DNA of 13,495 nucleotides from Candidatus Latescibacterota bacterium (GTDB lineage Bacteria; JAAXHH01; JABIQT01), in assembly GCA_018667995.1 (NCBI GenBank), contig JABIQT010000811.1, forward strand, positions 1-13,495, read 5' to 3'. Shown here one piece after another: positions 1 to 6,920 of the stretch (position 1 is the first letter of the stretch; every line of letters begins with the position of its first letter). A model generated the notes under the pieces. That model ran no database searches. It was not told the origin of the DNA and worked only from the letters and a program-made list of their open reading frames with translations. Both the position numbers and the translations under genes were made by a program.

Positions 1-653
1 CATCCCCCAAACCCAACGATGCGGCCGCTTACCGAGTAGATAGGAAATATAAGGCGGTTGCGAAAGGCATCGTAACAGCGATCCCCATTCGTCTTCGCAA
101 CTCCGGCCTTCACAAGCCAGTCTTGGCTGATACTATGTTTTCGTGCATGCTTTATTAATCCATCCCACGCATTTGGTGCATAACCCAAAGAAAAAGTATG
201 TATCGTTGCGTCCGTCAGGGCTCGTTCTTTTACATACGCGCGGACCGGCGTTGATACATCTGAATTCAATAGCTTTTCGTGAAAGTATCTGGCTGCAAAT
301 TGCGTCACTTTCGCCAGGCTCTCATTCTCGCTGTTAGTTTGCTGATCGCGGGCGTTCTCTGGCAGGGCGATATGCAGCTTTTCGGCAATCTGCCTTACCG
401 CCTCAACAAATGTAACTTTTTCATGTTCCATCAGAAACGTAAAGACATTGCCGCCCTTCCCGCATCCAAAGCAGTGGAAGATCTGACGTTCGGGATTCAC
501 ATTGAAGGAGGGTGTTTTTTCGTTATGGAACGGACAGAGGCCCACGTAATTCTTGCCGCGCTTATTCAGAGTGAGGAAATCCGAAATAAGATCGACTATG
601 TCAGCCTGAGACCGGATGACATCAATCATTTCTTCCGGAATTCGACCGGCCAT
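1..653 (-). CDS. dnaG: DNA primase DnaG, N-terminal part (cut by the window edge)
   Basis: DnaG makes the RNA primers for chromosome replication at the fork, working with the replicative helicase. About 217 N-terminal residues are visible and the remainder, including the Toprim catalytic core, lies beyond position 1. The protein opens MAGRIPEEMIDVIRSQADIV, the classic primase start. The CHC2-type zinc finger follows at about residues 40-65 (CPFH, then HCFGCGKGGN). The visible part ends at a YSVSGRIVGFGG stretch, where the RNA polymerase domain begins in this family. ATG at 653 was chosen because it aligns with the E. coli and Bacillus starts; only a weak AGG lies about 7 nt upstream. A 168-nt gap separates it from the upstream redox gene, the second largest gap here, so it may have its own promoter. 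rpoD commonly follows dnaG but is outside the window. Identification is very secure. Confidence 0.97.
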   Translation of the reverse strand, partial: MAGRIPEEMIDVIRSQADIVDLISDFLTLNKRGKNYVGLCPFHNEKTPSFNVNPERQIFHCFGCGKGGNVFTFLMEHEKVTFVEAVRQIAEKLHIALPENARDQQTNSENESLAKVTQFAARYFHEKLLNSDVSTPVRAYVKERALTDATIHTFSLGYAPNAWDGLIKHARKHSISQDWLVKAGVAKTNGDRCYDAFRNRLIFPIYSVSGRIVGFGG

Positions 654-821
654 TTGGATACCTATGCTGCAGAATGTTTTAGGGGTTTCGATTCATCGCA
701 GATTTGATGCATAACATAAAGCACGGAGTTAGTAGGGTAAAGACCTTAGTCTCTTATGCTGGCAACATTGCGCTTACTGCCCCGTTAAATCTGTGGTACG
801 GTACGGTAATTGGCGGCAGTG
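654..821 (-). other. 168-nt intergenic region upstream of dnaG
   Basis: This is the second largest non-coding gap in the window. It could hold a dnaG promoter, but I find no well-matched -35/-10 pair on the minus strand. The only repeat seen is a short tandem of the pentamer GGTAC (plus strand GGTACGGTACGGTA, 795-808). No tRNA-like cloverleaf and no terminator with a T-run were recognised. Confidence 0.4.
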
Positions 822-1403
822 CTATACGAGATCACACGCCTCTGGGGGCATCCAGTGAGCATCTTCACCGTCCCATTTTATGTTGCATCCGATAGGATTG
901 GTCAAGGGAGTTCCAGTCGTTCTACCAGCGATGAGATCTGAAAGGGCTTGATCGAGATCGTTGATCGTCATCTTGGACGTATCTCGGGGTTGATCCACAC
1001 CCCTTCCGGTGTAGACCAATTTACGGTCGCCGTCAAATACGAAGAAATGAGGGGTGCGCAGACCACCATAAGCCCTGGCAATATCTTGAGACCCATCGCG
1101 GACATAGACCCACGGGAATCTCTGCTCGGACATGCGCTCCACCATGTGAGGGAAGTCGTCATCGGGGTGGGTATTCTCACTGTTCGAGTTTATACCGAGG
1201 AACTGCACACCCTTAGATCTAAACTTGTCGGCAGATTTCCTGGTTATCTCATCGGAGCCCACAACGTACGGACAATGATTGCACGTGAAGAAGACCACCA
1301 GAATCTCTGCGCTTTCGAAGTTAGACAGACTGTACGTCATACCATCCGTTGCCGGAAGCGAGAAGTCGGGGGCTGAATCGCCCAATGCCAATGTGAATCC
1401 CAA
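822..1403 (-). CDS. Thioredoxin/peroxiredoxin-like protein (PRX_like1 type)
   Basis: This is a 193-residue thioredoxin-fold protein of the AhpC/TSA-like group, probably a cytoplasmic thiol-disulfide or peroxide-linked redox protein; its substrate is unknown. Visible features are the entry segment [14 protein letters not shown] (residues 8-21), the redox motif [10 protein letters not shown] with Cys41 and Cys44 in the place of thioredoxin CGPC, a cis-proline segment RTPHFFVFD with Pro118, and a C-terminal IGCNIKW segment (Cys173). I recall the CNHCP and GCxIKW segments as typical of this subfamily. I chose a TTG start at 1403 because an AGAGGAG ribosome site sits 6 nt upstream and the homology begins there. 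An upstream in-frame extension to 1547 would overlap the aminotransferase by over 100 nt and looks unlike the family. The aminotransferase ends 34 nt upstream, so the two are probably cotranscribed. No signal peptide is seen. Confidence 0.85.
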   Translation of the reverse strand: MGFTLALGDSAPDFSLPATDGMTYSLSNFESAEILVVFFTCNHCPYVVGSDEITRKSADKFRSKGVQFLGINSNSENTHPDDDFPHMVERMSEQRFPWVYVRDGSQDIARAYGGLRTPHFFVFDGDRKLVYTGRGVDQPRDTSKMTINDLDQALSDLIAGRTTGTPLTNPIGCNIKWDGEDAHWMPPEACDLV

Positions 1404-1416
1404 TTTGATCTCCTCT
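1404..1416 (-). promoter_or_regulatory. Ribosome binding site that decides the TTG start of the redox gene
   Basis: On the minus strand AGAGGAG precedes TTG (1403-1401) with a 6-nt spacer. It is one of the clearest Shine-Dalgarno matches in the window and supports the shorter 193-residue product over the longer open frame. Confidence 0.7.
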
Positions 1417-1437
1417 TCTATCTTCTGTGTTATATGT

Positions 1438-2598
1438 TCAGTATGTGGTTCTATTAAACGCCCGATCCACTCGGTCGCCAAGACCTTTAAGGCGGTGAAC
1501 AGGTTCATTGCTGAATACGAGACGCACGTATTGGTCACTATTAACATCGCCCCAATCGCGCATGGGCGTCGCCGCTATGCCCTGGTCCAACAACCTATCT
1601 GACGCGACGAAAGAGCCCAGCCCCAGCGTCCCCACGTCCATCAGCATGGACCAGCCGCCTGCTGCAGGAATTACACGGAATTCCGATAACTCCCTTAGCA
1701 TGACATCGCGCCTACGCTCCCATTCATCCACCGCAGCCGTAACACCGCTGGCGTCCGTTCGCAACGCAACAGCAGCCGCATTCTGAGTCAGTCCAACGGG
1801 CGTAACTACATTATACAAGCCAACGCGGCCGATGTCACCCATAAGCGCTTCAGGTCCGACAATCCACCCGACGCGCCAACCGATCATTCGGTACTCCTTC
1901 GAGACCGAGCCCACAGTGATAACTCGATCCGACATACCAGCTATCGATGCCGGGTGCCGATATATTCTGCCATCGTACAGGATTCGTTCCATCGCTGCGT
2001 TGTAAAGCAGCAGCAGATCGTGTTCGTCGCAGAGATCGGATATGGCGGCCCATTCCTCGTCGTTAAACACTGCTCCTGACGGCATGGAGGGATTCATGAC
2101 GAATATCATCCGGGACTTGCCAGTGATAGTTGCTGCCAGCACATCGAGATCCAGGCGCCACTCATTACCGATCAACGTAAACGGGACCAGTCGTGGGATT
2201 CCACCGGCCAAGTGGACTCGGTAGATCATACCAGCATACGTCGGATCGGTGAGGATCACTTCGTCGCCAGGATTGACCGTGGCGAGAAGCACGTTCAGAA
2301 GACCTTCAGTGCCGCCGGCAGTAATGGCTGAATTCTTGATGGGATCGTACGTGACTCCGCTCAGACTGGAAACATGGGTGGTAGCCGCTTCCCTCAGTGC
2401 ACGCTGGCCAATGAAAGGTAGGTAGCTGTTGGCATCATCATTGTCGACAGCCTCGTGGGTAGCCTTCAGAGCGGCAGACGGCGGACGGAGGTCCGTATCG
2501 AGATTCTCCAGACGTAGTATCTCGGGGTCGTCGCCCGCGGCATCGGCAACACGGTCTATGGCGAAACCTGGAACTTCACTCAGCCGTTGTGCTGTCAT
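1438..2598 (-). CDS. PLP-dependent class I/II aminotransferase with altered cofactor contacts
   Basis: This is a 386-residue fold-type I PLP enzyme of the aspartate aminotransferase superfamily. Such enzymes transfer amino groups in the cytoplasm; the substrate cannot be named. The family layout is visible: AGGTEGL (phosphate-binding region, about 94-100), DPTYAGM (118-124), NPSMPSG (169-175, family NPxNPxG), [15 protein letters not shown] with the putative Schiff-base Lys234 and Arg242 at the usual +8 spacing, and a C-terminal YVRLVFSNE with the Arg expected to bind the substrate carboxylate. The oddity is the strand that normally reads SDExY: here it is [12 protein letters not shown], so the pyridine-nitrogen Asp (Asp222 in AspAT) is Asn200 and the O3'-contacting Tyr225 is Met203. 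The ATG has a GGAG ribosome site about 6 nt upstream. The gene lies 46 nt after mutS2 and 34 nt before the redox gene. The family is secure; normal transaminase activity is not. Confidence 0.9.
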   Translation of the reverse strand: MTAQRLSEVPGFAIDRVADAAGDDPEILRLENLDTDLRPPSAALKATHEAVDNDDANSYLPFIGQRALREAATTHVSSLSGVTYDPIKNSAITAGGTEGLLNVLLATVNPGDEVILTDPTYAGMIYRVHLAGGIPRLVPFTLIGNEWRLDLDVLAATITGKSRMIFVMNPSMPSGAVFNDEEWAAISDLCDEHDLLLLYNAAMERILYDGRIYRHPASIAGMSDRVITVGSVSKEYRMIGWRVGWIVGPEALMGDIGRVGLYNVVTPVGLTQNAAAVALRTDASGVTAAVDEWERRRDVMLRELSEFRVIPAAGGWSMLMDVGTLGLGSFVASDRLLDQGIAATPMRDWGDVNSDQYVRLVFSNEPVHRLKGLGDRVDRAFNRTTY

Positions 2599-2644
2599 GG
2601 TGCTCCGGTTCTACTGGTGATTCGAAGTTGAGACGGATTACGCA

Positions 2645-5068
2645 TTAGTCCGTAAGTTCGACAATGGTTACGCCATTACCACCCTCGTGTTGGGGGGCAA
2701 ATTGTGCAGACTTCACAAGCGCATGTTTCCGGAGGAATTCCTTGATCTCTTTTCTAAGGACACCGGATCCCTTTCCGTGCAAAATACGGACGCTCATTAG
2801 CCCATCCACCATGGCCTGGTCGAGGTATTTGTCCACTTCCTCGATGGCATCGAGCGCCGTAAATCCTCTAAGATCCAACTGCTGGGTCTCTTGAGGAAGT
2901 GAATCGACCTTAATATGGCCAACGGGCTTTGTAGAGCGCTTCTGTTTCTCGATGGTCTCTCTTGCAATGTCGGCGCTGCCATCCCGCTTCTGCAATTCCG
3001 ATCTCCGCACTGAGAGCTCTAAATTCCCAGCTTGGACACGTATGCGCCCCGCGGAATCCGGAGTCGCGACCACAATAGCTTCCTGTTTCAGACTCTGTAC
3101 CCAGACTCGGTCTCCCGGAGAGACGTCGCGCACGGGCTCGCCCTGATTGGACTCCGATGGTTCGGCGATGAGCTTTCTTAATTCCTCTCGCTGTGACACG
3201 ACCGCCTCGTTTGCCCTCTTGATAGAATCCCGGGAAGCCTTTTCTGACCGGATATCGGCTACGGAGCGTTCAATGGTTGCTCGGGCCTCTCTGACCAGTT
3301 GATCGGCCTCACCACGCGCTTCATTGAGAAGATCGCTTTCCTTCTTCCGGTAATCCGAAACCTTCGCCTCGTACTCTTTGGTCAGGCGTTCAAGCTCGGT
3401 CTGGCGTAATTCATTCGCCAGTCGCGTGGTCTCGTGGGATTGGCGCTCTCTGTCAAGCTCCGCAATCAAGTCATCCAATTGGCGTTCGTCCTGACCAATT
3501 ATCTCGGATGCACGCCGGAGCACATCATCGGGCATGCCGAGTCGCTGGCCAATTTCGACGGCATAGCTCCCTCCAGGAATGCCCTGCCTGAATCGATATG
3601 TCGGGGCAAGGCTTGCCACGTCAAAAGCCATCGACCCATTCTCTACACCCTCAGTACGGCTCGCAAATTCCTTCAACGTACCAAAGTGGGTGGTGGCGAT
3701 GGTCACCGTTCCCCTGCCGGTCAATGATTCCAGGGTGGCCATTCCCATGGCGGCACCCGCCGCGGGGTCCGTACCGGATCCAAGTTCGTCCAGAAGCACA
3801 AGCGTTTTGTCATTTGCCGCGTTAAGGATATCTACGATGTGGCCGAGGTGGGCAGAGAATGTACTTAGGTTTGCCTGTATAGACTGTTCATCGCCGATAT
3901 CCGCGAATACCTCAGCAAAGATCGCTAGGTCGGACGGATCATCGGCCGGAATGTGCAATCCCGCCTGTGCCATTAGTGTGAGCAGGCCCACGGTCTTGAT
4001 TGCTACGGTCTTGCCACCCATATTGGGGCCGGTAATGACTAGTGTTGTGCTGCTACCACCGATTTCTATCGTCAAGGGTACGACCTGCTCGACAGGACCG
4101 CTATGGCCCGGCGGAAAAGCCAGAAGAGGATGACGGCCATTGCGAATCTCAATCCTTCCTGACTCGTTCATTCTGGGCTGAGATGCCTGTAGGTCGATAG
4201 AAAACTGGCCCGCAGCATAGTAGAAATCGATGAGTCCAAGAAGTGCGAAACTGCGGGATATTTCTTCCACCTGATCGCGGATAAGATCGGTAATGGCGGA
4301 CAGGACTCTGTCGATCTCGCGTCTCTCCTCCACTTCCAATCCGCGCAGTTCGTTGTTCATCTCCACTACGGCTAGCGGTTCAATGAAGATAGTTGCCCCG
4401 CTGGCCGATTGATCATGCATCACCCCTTTGATCTGGTTCTTGTGGTCGGAACGAACAGGAACCACGTATCTGCCGTCGCGCATCGTAACAACCTGGTCCT
4501 GGAGGGCCTTCTGTCCCATCTCGGATTGCATCAGGCGATTGAGATGATCCCTGGTCCTATCTCGGACAGCGTGCTGCTCTCGTCTTATGCGGGCGAGGGC
4601 TTTGCTGGCCTGGTCTTTCACCGCTCCACCTTCGTCGATGGATCGTGTTATCTCAAGTTCGATCGGCTCGAATTCGCCCATCCCTGCTACCAGAGATTCG
4701 ATTCGAGCAGAGGGGAGATCTGTGTGGAGTTTGCGGCCAAAGCGGTGCATAAGCCGGCTGGTCTGGATGGTAGATCCCAAGTCCAATAGACGTTCGGGAT
4801 CGATGGCGGAGCCTGTGACACGGGCGCGCTCGAGGGACGTTCGGATGTCCTTAATGCCGCGAATGGGGATAGAGTGGCTGGAGCCAAGAATCTTACGGAT
4901 CTCGGAAACGGTCGATAATCGCTCATGAATCAACGTGGGATCCATGCCGGGCTTGAGTGCCAGGGCGATCTCTCTTCCAAGGATCGATGTCGTCCGATCG
5001 GCAAGCATCTCAAGTACAGCATCGAATTCAAGTACGCTGAGGCTATGTATGTGGATTTGGCTAGACAC
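2645..5068 (-). CDS. mutS2: MutS2 ATPase / Smr-domain nuclease
   Basis: At 807 residues this is a full-length MutS2. In some bacteria MutS2 limits homologous recombination; in Bacillus it has been described as a collided-ribosome splitting factor. Order of parts: N-terminal MutS core/lever region (1-330), ATPase with Walker A GPNMGGKT (347-354) and Walker B LVLLDELGSGTDP (423-435), the conserved ATTHFGTLK (458-466), a GIPGGSYAVEIGQRLGMP stretch (496-513), a charged coiled coil (about 525-635), a KOW-like segment (about 648-692), and a C-terminal Smr domain (about 729-807) with LDLRG (731-735) and HGKG (764-767), the motifs linked to nuclease activity. It lacks a mismatch-recognition domain, unlike MutS. 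The start is GTG at 5068: an in-frame TAG lies 9 nt upstream and no other start matches the family. No ribosome site is evident. It is 62 nt downstream of cvpA, an adjacency also known in Bacillus (cvpA-polX-mutS2), though polX is absent here. Confidence 0.97.
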   Translation of the reverse strand: MSSQIHIHSLSVLEFDAVLEMLADRTTSILGREIALALKPGMDPTLIHERLSTVSEIRKILGSSHSIPIRGIKDIRTSLERARVTGSAIDPERLLDLGSTIQTSRLMHRFGRKLHTDLPSARIESLVAGMGEFEPIELEITRSIDEGGAVKDQASKALARIRREQHAVRDRTRDHLNRLMQSEMGQKALQDQVVTMRDGRYVVPVRSDHKNQIKGVMHDQSASGATIFIEPLAVVEMNNELRGLEVEERREIDRVLSAITDLIRDQVEEISRSFALLGLIDFYYAAGQFSIDLQASQPRMNESGRIEIRNGRHPLLAFPPGHSGPVEQVVPLTIEIGGSSTTLVITGPNMGGKTVAIKTVGLLTLMAQAGLHIPADDPSDLAIFAEVFADIGDEQSIQANLSTFSAHLGHIVDILNAANDKTLVLLDELGSGTDPAAGAAMGMATLESLTGRGTVTIATTHFGTLKEFASRTEGVENGSMAFDVASLAPTYRFRQGIPGGSYAVEIGQRLGMPDDVLRRASEIIGQDERQLDDLIAELDRERQSHETTRLANELRQTELERLTKEYEAKVSDYRKKESDLLNEARGEADQLVREARATIERSVADIRSEKASRDSIKRANEAVVSQREELRKLIAEPSESNQGEPVRDVSPGDRVWVQSLKQEAIVVATPDSAGRIRVQAGNLELSVRRSELQKRDGSADIARETIEKQKRSTKPVGHIKVDSLPQETQQLDLRGFTALDAIEEVDKYLDQAMVDGLMSVRILHGKGSGVLRKEIKEFLRKHALVKSAQFAPQHEGGNGVTIVELTD

Positions 5069-5092
5069 TGATGGTAACTATAGGTTGAGCCG

Positions 5093-5110
5093 TGCACTCG
5101 GGAGAATGCA
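5093..5110 (-). other. Short intercistronic hairpin between cvpA and mutS2
   Basis: On the minus-strand transcript TGCATTC and GAGTGCA can form a 7-bp stem (one G-U pair) closed by the tetraloop TCCC. No T-run follows, so it is not a typical intrinsic terminator. It could be a processing or stability element, or chance. Confidence 0.35.
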
Positions 5111-5130
5111 TTAGGCGGGGAAGAATCGGT

Positions 5131-5745
5131 TCATCTTTCCTCAGAAACGAAGCCGCGAATGAACTCCAATACCTGATTGTTTGAAACGGCTGCAGCTTCA
5201 GACGATTCTGTGGTCGGGAATGTGAGAAGTAGACTCAGATGGTCAATCAGGGGCCTGAAATTCGGTTGGACACTGTCTGTGATGCCATCAAATAATAGTG
5301 GCACTACTGCAAATGCGGACGGTGCGAGGGGAGATTGTTCCAACCGGTTACTGACGGTGACGGGCATGGGCAACAGAGAGAAAATCATCAACAGAAAACT
5401 TACCAGGAGGATACCGCGGACGCTACCGAGAAACAAGCCGGTTGCTTTTTGGGTCCAATCTGATCTTGCTGGCGGAATGAATCGTTTCCCTACGTATACG
5501 AAACCCTCCAGGATCAGCGAAGACACACCAAAGCACCCCAGGAATCCTATCCAGTTCGCCATTATGGGGGGCACAGAGGCTGATTCTAGTATGATCTGTG
5601 ACACGAGAACGAATTGGGTCGTAGTGATCGTTATTGCCACGACAAGGGCGGAAAGATCCATCAGACCATGCCAGAAACCGTGTCTGAATCCGATGGTGCC
5701 CTGATACAAAAGGGTGGCTACTATAGCGATATCAATCCAATTCAT
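5131..5745 (-). CDS. cvpA: CvpA family inner-membrane protein
   Basis: This is a 204-residue integral membrane protein of the CvpA (colicin V production) family. Its biochemical role is poorly defined in general; family members are linked to envelope stress and colicin secretion. About four hydrophobic segments are visible, near residues 3-20, 29-53, 61-85 and 102-126, followed by a more polar C-terminal tail of about 75 residues. Family hallmarks include the start MNWIDIAIV, the GFRHGFWHGLMDL segment after the first helix, and ATGLFLGSVRGILLVS at the last helix. The ATG at 5745 sits at the beginning of the first helix. It is 31 nt downstream of yqeY and 62 nt upstream of mutS2, so all three are likely cotranscribed. 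Sequence conservation in this family is low; the assignment rests on topology, these Gly/Arg motifs and the mutS2 neighbour. Confidence 0.88.
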   Translation of the reverse strand: MNWIDIAIVATLLYQGTIGFRHGFWHGLMDLSALVVAITITTTQFVLVSQIILESASVPPIMANWIGFLGCFGVSSLILEGFVYVGKRFIPPARSDWTQKATGLFLGSVRGILLVSFLLMIFSLLPMPVTVSNRLEQSPLAPSAFAVVPLLFDGITDSVQPNFRPLIDHLSLLLTFPTTESSEAAAVSNNQVLEFIRGFVSEER

Positions 5746-5776
5746 TACACGCTCACGAATCGGAATGGGCTACTGG

Positions 5777-6229
5777 TCAGGAAAGATCCTGCAACAGGCT
5801 GCGGACCATGACGTTGATCTGCTTGCCATCTGCCTTGCCCTTAACTTGCGGCATCACTTTTCCCATTACCTGTCCCATATCTTTTATGCCTGAGGCGCCC
5901 GAGTCTCGGATGGCGTTGTCGACGATTGAACGCAATTCATCTTCTGGCATCGCTTCGGGCAAGTATGCTTCAAGTATCTCGATATCCTGTTGCGCCTCCT
6001 GAGCCAGATCTTCGCGTTGCCCTTCATTTGCGAAGGCCAATGCTTCACGCCGGGCTTTAACCGCCGACACCAGGACGTCAATTGTTTCGTCGTCTGTCAG
6101 ATCACGCCGTTTGGCTATTTCGGAGTTCTTGATCTGAGATCGCACCATGCGAATAACCCCAAGCTTGACCTTGTTCTTGCTCTTAAGGGCGTCCACACCG
6201 TCCGATTCCAGTCGTTCCTTTATCGTCAT
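5777..6229 (-). CDS. yqeY: GatB/YqeY domain-containing protein
   Basis: This 150-residue cytoplasmic protein is homologous to the tail domain of GatB, the amidotransferase subunit that helps make Gln-tRNA and Asn-tRNA. The free-standing form is thought to bind tRNA, but its exact job is not established. Visible features: the start MTIKERLESDGVDALKSKNK, then KLGVIRMVRSQIKNSEI, a charged helix, DIEILEAYLPEAMPEDEL, and the C-terminal block DMGQVMGKVMPQVKGKADG (the most conserved part of the family). The reading frame stays open for 18 further codons upstream, but those codons fall in the rpsU-yqeY hairpin. I chose ATG at 6229 because a GAGG ribosome site is 6-7 nt upstream and family proteins begin there. 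rpsU lies just upstream and cvpA 31 nt downstream; the rpsU-yqeY pair is widespread. Confidence 0.95.
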   Translation of the reverse strand: MTIKERLESDGVDALKSKNKVKLGVIRMVRSQIKNSEIAKRRDLTDDETIDVLVSAVKARREALAFANEGQREDLAQEAQQDIEILEAYLPEAMPEDELRSIVDNAIRDSGASGIKDMGQVMGKVMPQVKGKADGKQINVMVRSLLQDLS

Positions 6230-6242
6230 GCTATGCCTCATG

Positions 6243-6282
6243 TGAAGTGGTGCGTGACAAATCATTGCCACGCACCACTTCA
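6243..6282 (-). other. Strong hairpin between rpsU and yqeY (attenuator, weak terminator or processing site)
   Basis: The arms TGAAGTGGTGCGTG and CACGCACCACTTCA are a perfect 14-bp inverted repeat. In the minus-strand RNA the stem extends through one G-U pair and three more pairs (CAA/TTG) to a TGAT loop, about 18 bp in all. It starts 7 nt after the rpsU stop codon and ends 3-4 nt before the yqeY GAGG site. No T-run follows on the minus strand, so complete termination is unlikely. In E. coli an intercistronic terminator and processing site sit after rpsU in the rpsU-dnaG-rpoD operon; by analogy this element may set bS21 output relative to downstream genes. Confidence 0.8.
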
Positions 6283-6289
6283 TTTTAAA

Positions 6290-6487
6290 CTAATACGTGC
6301 TCTGTTGCAGTCGCTTCAAGTTCTTGCGCTTTGCAGCGTTGAGCTTGCGTTTACGTCGTGCGCTTGGTTTTTCAAAATGTTGATGCTTTCTGATTTCAGA
6401 CATGATGCCTGCTTTTTCGCACGTCTTCGTGAATCGGCGTAACGCTTTTTCAAACGGTTCGCCTTCTTTTACACGAATCCCTGGCAT
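6290..6487 (-). CDS. rpsU: 30S ribosomal protein bS21
   Basis: This 65-residue basic protein is bS21, the small-subunit protein near the platform and anti-Shine-Dalgarno region, where it helps initiation. The start MPGIRVKEGEPFEKALRRF and the middle EIRKHQHFEKPSARRKRK are diagnostic, and the Lys/Arg-rich C-terminal helix is as expected; its length is normal for the family. The ATG at 6487 is preceded by an unusually long purine-rich leader (minus strand AAGAGAGAGGGGGTGGGAAG directly before ATG), which fits strong translation. It is 68 nt downstream of the HIT gene and is followed by a hairpin and yqeY. Confidence 0.98.
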   Translation of the reverse strand: MPGIRVKEGEPFEKALRRFTKTCEKAGIMSEIRKHQHFEKPSARRKRKLNAAKRKNLKRLQQSTY

Positions 6488-6508
6488 CTTCCCACCCCCT
6501 CTCTCTTA
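6488..6508 (-). promoter_or_regulatory. Extended purine-rich ribosome binding site of rpsU
   Basis: Read on the minus strand, the 20 nt before the rpsU ATG are purine except for one T, with a GAGGGGG core. This is more purine-rich than the leader of any other gene here and suggests high initiation for an abundant ribosomal protein. Confidence 0.55.
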
Positions 6509-6555
6509 CGGTTTAGGTGACTGATGTCGTCCTTGTTCTATTCAAGATATCTTTG

Positions 6556-6894
6556 TTAACCTGGCGGCCATTTCATAGCCCGCCCGCCCAGGATGTGCAT
6601 GTGCAGATGATACACAGCCTGTCCTCCGTTCTCATTGCAGTTGACGACCAAGCGATAGCCGTCTTCTACAATTCCTTCCTGACGCGCGAGTATGTTAGCC
6701 GCGCGCGTCAGCTCGTCCATCATGCCATCGGTCTCAAGATCCGCAACCGTTGCTACGTGCTGTCGCGGAATCACTAGTGCATGGTAGGGGGCTTGCGGAT
6801 TGATATCCTTGAATGCCAATACATGTTCATTCTCGTAAACAATATCCGCTGGAATCTCACCCTCCACTATGCTACAGAATAAGCAATCAGGCAT
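6556..6894 (-). CDS. HIT family protein (HinT-like purine nucleoside phosphoramidase)
   Basis: This 112-residue histidine-triad protein is most like HinT/PKCI-type enzymes, which hydrolyse AMP-linked phosphoramidates in the cytoplasm. The catalytic triad motif is HLHMHIL (His96, His98, His100), followed by GGRAMKWPPG. Upstream are the typical start CLFCSIVEGEIP (Cys4, Cys7), the nucleotide-binding NPQAPYHALVIPRQH (32-46) and the NCNENGGQAVYH segment leading into the triad. The length is normal. It lies 26 nt after rsmE and 68 nt before rpsU, in the place where Bacillus carries mtaB (yqeV) in the corresponding operon. The exact substrate in this organism is inferred from the family only. Confidence 0.95.
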   Translation of the reverse strand: MPDCLFCSIVEGEIPADIVYENEHVLAFKDINPQAPYHALVIPRQHVATVADLETDGMMDELTRAANILARQEGIVEDGYRLVVNCNENGGQAVYHLHMHILGGRAMKWPPG

Positions 6895-6920
6895 ATCTGA
6901 CCTTTTTGGTATGGATCGAA

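Noticed and set aside
279-707. Plus-strand open frame of 142 codons at the left end
   Set aside because: It is antisense to the DnaG zinc-finger region, which is clearly coding on the minus strand.
795-808. Tandem GGTAC repeat as possible iterons or an origin element upstream of dnaG
   Set aside because: There are under three copies of a 5-bp unit, with no AT-rich unwinding region and no DnaA boxes seen nearby.
1404-1547. Longer N-terminus for the redox protein starting at 1547
   Set aside because: It would overlap the aminotransferase by 110 nt and adds 48 residues unlike the family, and a clear ribosome site supports TTG 1403.
6230-6283. Longer N-terminus for YqeY starting at 6283
   Set aside because: The extra codons are the rpsU-yqeY hairpin itself, and YqeY proteins begin at the MTIKER position, which has its own GAGG site.
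6544-6553. Perfect 10-bp palindrome AAGATATCTT between hinT and rpsU
   Set aside because: It is AT-rich and short, has no partner site or promoter in register, and is expected by chance in a 13-kb window.
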